From Dehalococcoides mccartyi (lineage in GTDB: Bacteria > Chloroflexota > Dehalococcoidia > UBA2979): 17,457 nt of DNA. Where the stretch lies: positions 1 to 17,457 of the forward strand of contig CAMDAY010000018.1 in the NCBI GenBank assembly GCA_945888895.1. Reading direction: 5' to 3'. Positions within the stretch are counted from its first letter, which is position 1. Each line of letters begins with the position of its first letter. Both the position numbers and the translations under genes were made by a program. The notes under the pieces are model-generated. The model saw only the letters and a list, made by a program, of their open reading frames with translations, searched no databases and was not told the origin of the DNA. Positions 14,004 to 17,457 of the stretch are shown here, piece after piece.

Positions 14004-14531
14004 CTACGCCGTTGGCGTCCGCGTTTCATCGAGGTAGTCGAGGACGAGCCGCAGCGCGGCTTCGCTCGCCTGTCGCTTGTTCTTCTCGCGCGTGCCGGTG
14101 AACTGGCAGCGCATGGCGCGCTCGAAGCCCGGCGCGGCGATGCCCACGAAGTACATACCGGCCGGGCGGAGCGGATTGCCCGTGTCGCTGGCGACGCCGG
14201 TCTCCGCGATCCCGAGGTCGGTGCGCATCACCTCGCGCGCCCCGCGGGCCAGCGCGACCACCGCCGAGGCGCTCACGGAGCCCTCGGTCATGAGCATGCC
14301 GCCGTCCACGCCGAGCACCTCGACCTTCGGGCCGCGCGCGTACGGAGCGATGCCGCCGACGAAGACGCGCGATGCGCCGGGGACGTTCGTGATCAGGTGG
14401 CCAATCATGCCGCCCACGCTGGCCTCGGCCGTCGCGAGGGTGAGGCCGCGGGCCGCGAGCGCCTCGACGACGGTCGCGGCGAGGTCGGCTGCCACGTCGA
14501 AGGCGAGCGCCTCGGGAGCGGGCTCGGTCAT
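14004..14531 (-). CDS. CinA C-terminal-domain (PncC-like) protein with altered active-site motif
   Basis: 175 residues, one domain, corresponding to the nicotinamide-nucleotide amidase (PncC) part of CinA. The fold markers are present: TAEASVGG (34-41), NVPGASRVFVGGIAPYARG followed by PKVEVLGV, GSVSASAVVALARGAR and ETGVASDTG. PncC removes the amide from nicotinamide mononucleotide in pyridine-nucleotide recycling. In typical members the first motif is AESCTGG with the Ser as nucleophile; here the same positions read Ala37-Ser38-Val39, so normal amidase activity is doubtful unless Ser38 substitutes. The Tyr and Lys of the YSNEAK region are kept. The ATG overlaps the crotonase stop by four bases (ATGA), so the pair is translationally coupled. 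A divergent member with a different substrate or a regulatory role is possible. Confidence 0.75.
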   Translation of the reverse strand: MTEPAPEALAFDVAADLAATVVEALAARGLTLATAEASVGGMIGHLITNVPGASRVFVGGIAPYARGPKVEVLGVDGGMLMTEGSVSASAVVALARGAREVMRTDLGIAETGVASDTGNPLRPAGMYFVGIAAPGFERAMRCQFTGTREKNKRQASEAALRLVLDYLDETRTPTA

Positions 14532-15298
14532 CGCGAGGAACGGCCCGTGATGCGCTGCGTTGCGGCGGCGAAGCGGCGGGTGTTGTCGGCGGAGCCGCGC
14601 AGCAGCAGGTCGGCCTGGTGCTCCAGGGCGAGCGCGTCGCCGCCCGCCATCGCGGCGTTGATCGTCGCCTTCGACCAGCGCAGGGCGTCCGGCGAGGCGG
14701 CGGCGATCGTGCGCGCCATCTCCTCCACGGCGGCATCGAGGTCCTCGGCGGGCACCACGCGGTTGGCGAGGCCGATGCGCAGCGCCTCGTCCGCCTCGAC
14801 GACGCGGGAGGTGAAGATCAGCTCTTTCGCGAGCGCGGGGCCGACGAGCCTCGGCAGCGCGACCGCGCCGACGACGAGGCCGTACTCCGCCCCGGGGAAG
14901 CGCAGCCTCGATCGGTCGGAGAGGATGCGGATGTCGCACGCGCACGCGAGAGCCGCGCCCGCGCCGTACGCCGGGCCGTCGATGGCGGCGATCAGCGGCT
15001 TCGTGGACGCCTCGACGCGGTCGGTGGCGCGGCTGGCCACGTTCGCATTGACCGCGCCCGCCTGCTCCGCCGCCTGCATCTCCGCCATGTCCGCGCCGGC
15101 GCAGAAGGAGCCGTCCGTGCCCTCGATCACGATGACCACGACCTCCGGGTCGTCGTCGAGGCGGCGCATCCCGTCGATGATCGCGCGGGAGAGCGCCTCG
15201 TTGAGGGCGTTCCGCTTCTCCGGGCGGTTGAGGCGGAGGCGCCCCACGCCGCCATCGACGGTCACGACCACGAGGGTATCGGCGGACGGATCGGGCAT
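14528..15298 (-). CDS. Enoyl-CoA hydratase/isomerase (crotonase) family protein
   Basis: 256 residues, the usual length. Crotonase features: LNRPEKRNALN (23-33), oxyanion-hole segment FCAGADMAEM (65-74), second oxyanion segment GPAYGAGAALACACDIRI, and FPGAEYGLVVGAVALPRLVG. Of the two catalytic glutamates of the hydratase, the one aligned with Glu164 is kept (Glu138) but the one aligned with Glu144 is Ala116, so simple enoyl-CoA hydration is doubtful; an isomerase, thioesterase or other crotonase reaction is possible. The start at 15298 has a strong GGAGGT ribosome binding site. It is the first gene of an operon with the CinA-like gene, divergent from the aminotransferase gene. Confidence 0.85.
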   Translation of the reverse strand: MPDPSADTLVVVTVDGGVGRLRLNRPEKRNALNEALSRAIIDGMRRLDDDPEVVVIVIEGTDGSFCAGADMAEMQAAEQAGAVNANVASRATDRVEASTKPLIAAIDGPAYGAGAALACACDIRILSDRSRLRFPGAEYGLVVGAVALPRLVGPALAKELIFTSRVVEADEALRIGLANRVVPAEDLDAAVEEMARTIAAASPDALRWSKATINAAMAGGDALALEHQADLLLRGSADNTRRFAAATQRITGRSSR

Positions 15299-15314
15299 CG
15301 GGACCTCCTGCAGG

Positions 15315-15330
15315 CGCTCCGAACGGAGCG
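15315..15330. promoter_or_regulatory. 7-2-7 palindrome between the crotonase start and its promoter (operator-like)
   Basis: CGCTCCG (15315-15321) and CGGAGCG (15324-15330) are exact complements around AA. The site starts 17 bases upstream of the crotonase ATG and lies directly downstream of the proposed -10 box, where a repressor would block transcription. TetR-type regulators of acyl-CoA metabolism bind sites of this kind, but no regulator gene is in the window. An mRNA hairpin is the alternative. Confidence 0.4.
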
Positions 15331-15337
15331 TCCGGTG

Positions 15338-15367
15338 AGTATGGCGCAGCGGCGGGCGGCTTGTCCC
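15338..15367 (-). promoter_or_regulatory. Candidate promoter of the crotonase/CinA operon
   Basis: On the minus strand: GGGACA (15367-15362), 18-base spacer, CATACT (15343-15338). Transcription would start near 15331, about 30 bases before the ATG, immediately ahead of the 15315-15330 palindrome and the GGAGGT site. The -35 box keeps GACA of the consensus and the -10 box keeps ATA and the last T. Confidence 0.35.
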
Positions 15368-15389
15368 GCGCCGCCTTTTCGAAACGTGC

Positions 15390-15418
15390 TTGTCCTGCAC
15401 TGCCGCCACCCGTAGGCT
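15390..15418 (+). promoter_or_regulatory. Candidate promoter of the first aminotransferase gene
   Basis: TTGTCC (15390-15395), 17-base spacer, TAGGCT (15413-15418), then eight bases to the ATG at 15427. No ribosome binding site lies in those eight bases, so a leaderless message is predicted. It does not overlap the divergent crotonase promoter. Confidence 0.4.
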
Positions 15419-15426
15419 TTCGCACC

Positions 15427-16656
15427 ATGAGCGACGCGGGGGATGGCTTTAGCGAGGCGACGATCGAGGGGCTCCTGGCCCCGGCGATTCGCCGCCTGCC
15501 GCCTCCAACCTCCCTCTCCCCGCTGCCATTTGACCTGAACGCCGGCGTGCCCGACCGCGACACCCTCCCGTGGGAGGCGCTGGCCGACGCCGCACGCGCC
15601 GCACTCGCCGAGGATCCCGGCTCCGCGCTCACCTACGGCGGCTCGCTGGGCTACGAGCCCTTGCGTGCCTGGATCGCCGCACGGCAGGCTGCCGAGACGG
15701 GCCTCGATGTCACCTCCGCGCACGTCACGCTCACGGCGGGCAGCGCGCAGGGGATCGACAACGTTGCGGCGGCGTTCATCGCGCCGGGCGACATCGTCGT
15801 CGCAGGCGCGCCGACCTACCCCGGCGCAATCCGCACCTTCCGCGCCCGCGGCGGCGTGGTCATCGACGTCCCACAGGACGACGACGGGATGATCATGGCG
15901 GCGCTGGAGCGCGTGCTGGAGACCCGCCGCATGACCGGCCAACAGGCCAAGCTCATCTACATCACGGCGAACTACGACAACCCCACCGGCAGCACGCTCC
16001 CCCTCGCGCGGCGCGAGGCCCTCGTGCGGATCGCGCGCGCCCACGGCGTGCTGATCCTCGAGGACGACGCGTACACGGGCATTGACCTCGACGGCCCGCC
16101 GCCGGCCTCGCTGTACTCGATCGCGAAGGGCGTCGGGATCATGCGCTGCGGCACGTTCTCCAAGACGATCGCAACGGGACTGCGCGTCGGCTGGGTCGTG
16201 GCCGACCCGCTGATCATCAAGCGCCTCGCGTTCGCACGCTTCGACAACGGCGGCTCGCCGTTCCTGCACCGCACGATCCTGAAGTACCTCGAGTCCGGCG
16301 CGTACGACCCGCACGTGGCGATGCTCCAGGCGATGTACCGCGAACGGCGCGACCTCAGCGCGGCGATGCTCGTGGACCTCGCCGAGCCGTACGTGTCGTT
16401 CCGGAAGTCCGCCGGCGGGTTCTTCCACTGGCTAAAGCTCGCGCCCGGCCTGACCGCGGACGCGGTCGCGGCTGCTGCCGCGCGGCACGGCGTCGCCGTC
16501 ACCCCCGGCACCGGGTACTTCGCCAACGGCGGCGGCGAGGATCGTGTCCGCCTCGTCTTCTCGGTACTCCCGCCCGAAGAGCTGAGGGCCGCGATCGCCG
16601 CCTTTGTCGACGGACTGGCCGAGGTCGCCTCGGGCGTGCCAGCCGCTCGCTCCTGA
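15427..16656 (+). CDS. Fold-type I PLP-dependent aminotransferase (class I/II, MocR/LysN-like)
   Basis: 409 residues. PLP-enzyme landmarks: YGGSLGYEPLRAWIA (70-84), TAGSAQGID (103-111), substrate-side NPTG with Asn185, EDDAY (212-216) with a conserved Asp and Tyr216, the Schiff-base Lys246 in GTFSKTIATGLRVGW, and phosphate-binding Arg253. This set is typical of the 2-aminoadipate / aromatic / branched-chain aminotransferase group that is also found fused to GntR domains; here there is no DNA-binding domain. The amino donor is not predictable. The ATG at 15427 fits the promoter position. A second, related gene follows 163 bases later on the same strand. The TGA stop shows that TGA is a normal stop codon in this genome. 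Confidence 0.9.
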   Translation: MSDAGDGFSEATIEGLLAPAIRRLPPPTSLSPLPFDLNAGVPDRDTLPWEALADAARAALAEDPGSALTYGGSLGYEPLRAWIAARQAAETGLDVTSAHVTLTAGSAQGIDNVAAAFIAPGDIVVAGAPTYPGAIRTFRARGGVVIDVPQDDDGMIMAALERVLETRRMTGQQAKLIYITANYDNPTGSTLPLARREALVRIARAHGVLILEDDAYTGIDLDGPPPASLYSIAKGVGIMRCGTFSKTIATGLRVGWVVADPLIIKRLAFARFDNGGSPFLHRTILKYLESGAYDPHVAMLQAMYRERRDLSAAMLVDLAEPYVSFRKSAGGFFHWLKLAPGLTADAVAAAAARHGVAVTPGTGYFANGGGEDRVRLVFSVLPPEELRAAIAAFVDGLAEVASGVPAARS

Positions 16657-16733
16657 CGCAGAGCGCCGCCGTGCGCTCGCGCTGACCGAAGCCAGATTCG
16701 CGGCAGATTCAGCCTCGGACTCTCAGATGAGTG

Positions 16734-16762
16734 TTGCCGGGCGATATCACACGACATAGGAT
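16734..16762 (+). promoter_or_regulatory. Candidate promoter of the second aminotransferase gene
   Basis: TTGCCG (16734-16739), exactly 17 bases, TAGGAT (16757-16762). Unlike the other promoters proposed here it lies about 57 bases before the start codon, and the gene has an AAAGGACGGA-type ribosome binding site. It indicates that the second paralog is transcribed independently of the first. Confidence 0.4.
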
Positions 16763-16819
16763 GAGCGGATTCCGGGCGGGGATCGTTGTAGTGGTCACCG
16801 GAGTCAAAGGACGGAACTC

Positions 16820-17457
16820 GTGACGGCTGAATCGACTCGTACGCTCGCCGACGAGATCGCCTCGCTCTGGGCTGGGCGCGATCTGGACAACTTCACCAGC
16901 GCCGCCGCGAAGTACCTGACCACCGGTTCCGCTACCGACTGGGGCATGGCGACCTCGATCCAGTCGAGCGCCCCCCCCATCACCCTCGGCGGTGGCATCC
17001 CCGACCCCACGACGCTCCCGCGCCAGGCGCTCGCCGCGGCGCTGGCACGCGCCGTGGACACGGACGCACTGGACGACAGCCCGCTGCGCTACGGCGGCCC
17101 CGAGGGCTATGAGCCGCTGCGCGCGCTGATCGCGGAGCGCTATACCCGCGACCGTGGATTCAAGGTGGGCTCGGAGTACTTCCTCCTCACCAATGGGTCT
17201 GCCGGCGCGATCGACCAGCTCTGCGCCGCCTTCATCACCCCCGGCGACGTGATCATCACCGAAGCCCCCACCTTCTCCGGTACGCTCCGCACCTTCCGCG
17301 GCCACTCCGCCGAGATCGTCCCGATCGGCATGGACAACGACGGCATGCTCGTGGACGACCTCGAGCCGCTCATCGAGCAGCTCGAGGCGCAGGGCAAGCG
17401 GATCAAGTTCATCTACACGATCAGCAACTTCCACAACCCGATGGGCGTCACGCTCTC
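16820..17457 (+). CDS. Second fold-type I PLP aminotransferase, N-terminal part (runs off the window)
   Basis: 212 complete codons from the GTG at 16820, open to the window edge. AAAGGACGG just before the GTG is the likely ribosome binding site. It is clearly a paralog of the preceding gene: RYGGPEGYEPLRALIAERY, LTNGSAGAIDQLCAAFITPG, APTFSGTLRTFR and the NPMG turn (Asn206) match the same positions there. It has a longer N-terminal segment before the GGGIPDP motif, and NPTG is changed to NPMG. The PLP lysine lies beyond the window, so activity cannot be judged. Confidence 0.85.
   Translation, partial: MTAESTRTLADEIASLWAGRDLDNFTSAAAKYLTTGSATDWGMATSIQSSAPPITLGGGIPDPTTLPRQALAAALARAVDTDALDDSPLRYGGPEGYEPLRALIAERYTRDRGFKVGSEYFLLTNGSAGAIDQLCAAFITPGDVIITEAPTFSGTLRTFRGHSAEIVPIGMDNDGMLVDDLEPLIEQLEAQGKRIKFIYTISNFHNPMGVTL

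Noticed and set aside
11698..14037. 779-codon plus-strand ORF opposite the M1 aminopeptidase
   Set aside because: It is Arg/Val/Leu/Asp-rich with no motif, opposite a gene with complete zinc-site and HEAT features; a typical antisense shadow in GC-rich DNA.
1..17457. CRISPR arrays, tRNA or rRNA genes, integrases, toxin-antitoxin pairs and phage genes
   Set aside because: I found no regularly spaced repeats, no cloverleaf or rRNA-like sequence and no ORF with motifs of these families.

Overview
The window is a GC-rich bacterial chromosome segment (GC is clearly high; I did not compute it). It carries 15 protein-gene loci, two of them cut by the window edges, plus one doubtful small ORF. I see no rRNA, tRNA, CRISPR array, phage gene or transposase. 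The gene mix (M1 aminopeptidase with HEAT repeats, CNNM/CorC protein, DUF192 lipoprotein, tandem PLP aminotransferases) and the CCCTC/GAGGG palindromic intergenic repeats would fit a Chloroflexota (Dehalococcoidia-like) genome. That placement is an inference and I could not test it.

Layout. 1-52: start of a luciferase-like oxidoreductase on the minus strand. 251-1867: fusion of an APH-like domain with a P-loop kinase. 1868-2289: the only gene-poor stretch over 300 bases. 2290-5542: an ABC importer made of a double-domain ThiP/FbpB-type permease and an ATPase gene that carries an in-frame TGA and a frameshift. 5599-6129: single GAF-domain protein. 6146-8186 (minus): small Cys-containing protein, dienelactone hydrolase and DUF192 lipoprotein. 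8294-9037: unknown acidic protein. 9249-10502: CNNM/CorC membrane protein. 10512-15298 (minus): HAD-like phosphatase, M1 aminopeptidase with HEAT repeats, CinA-like protein and crotonase. 15427 to the end: two paralogous fold-type I PLP aminotransferases in tandem.

These are mostly housekeeping and accessory metabolic genes, not one coherent defence or biosynthetic system. The more unusual signals are structural. (1) At both convergent gene junctions (6126-6149 and 10493-10521) a strong hairpin contains the stop codons of both genes. (2) Several genes have a TTGNCN - 17 - TANNNT type promoter ending 6-9 bases before the start codon, which predicts leaderless mRNAs. (3) Four palindromic GC-rich intergenic elements occur; two share an exact 31-base sequence and one supplies the C-terminus of a gene. 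(4) The ABC ATPase gene is broken exactly inside Walker A and has an unusual Pro/Ala/Thr/Ser-rich tail. (5) The CinA-like and crotonase proteins, which overlap by four bases, both lack a residue regarded as catalytic in their families. I did not find a clearly new multi-gene system.
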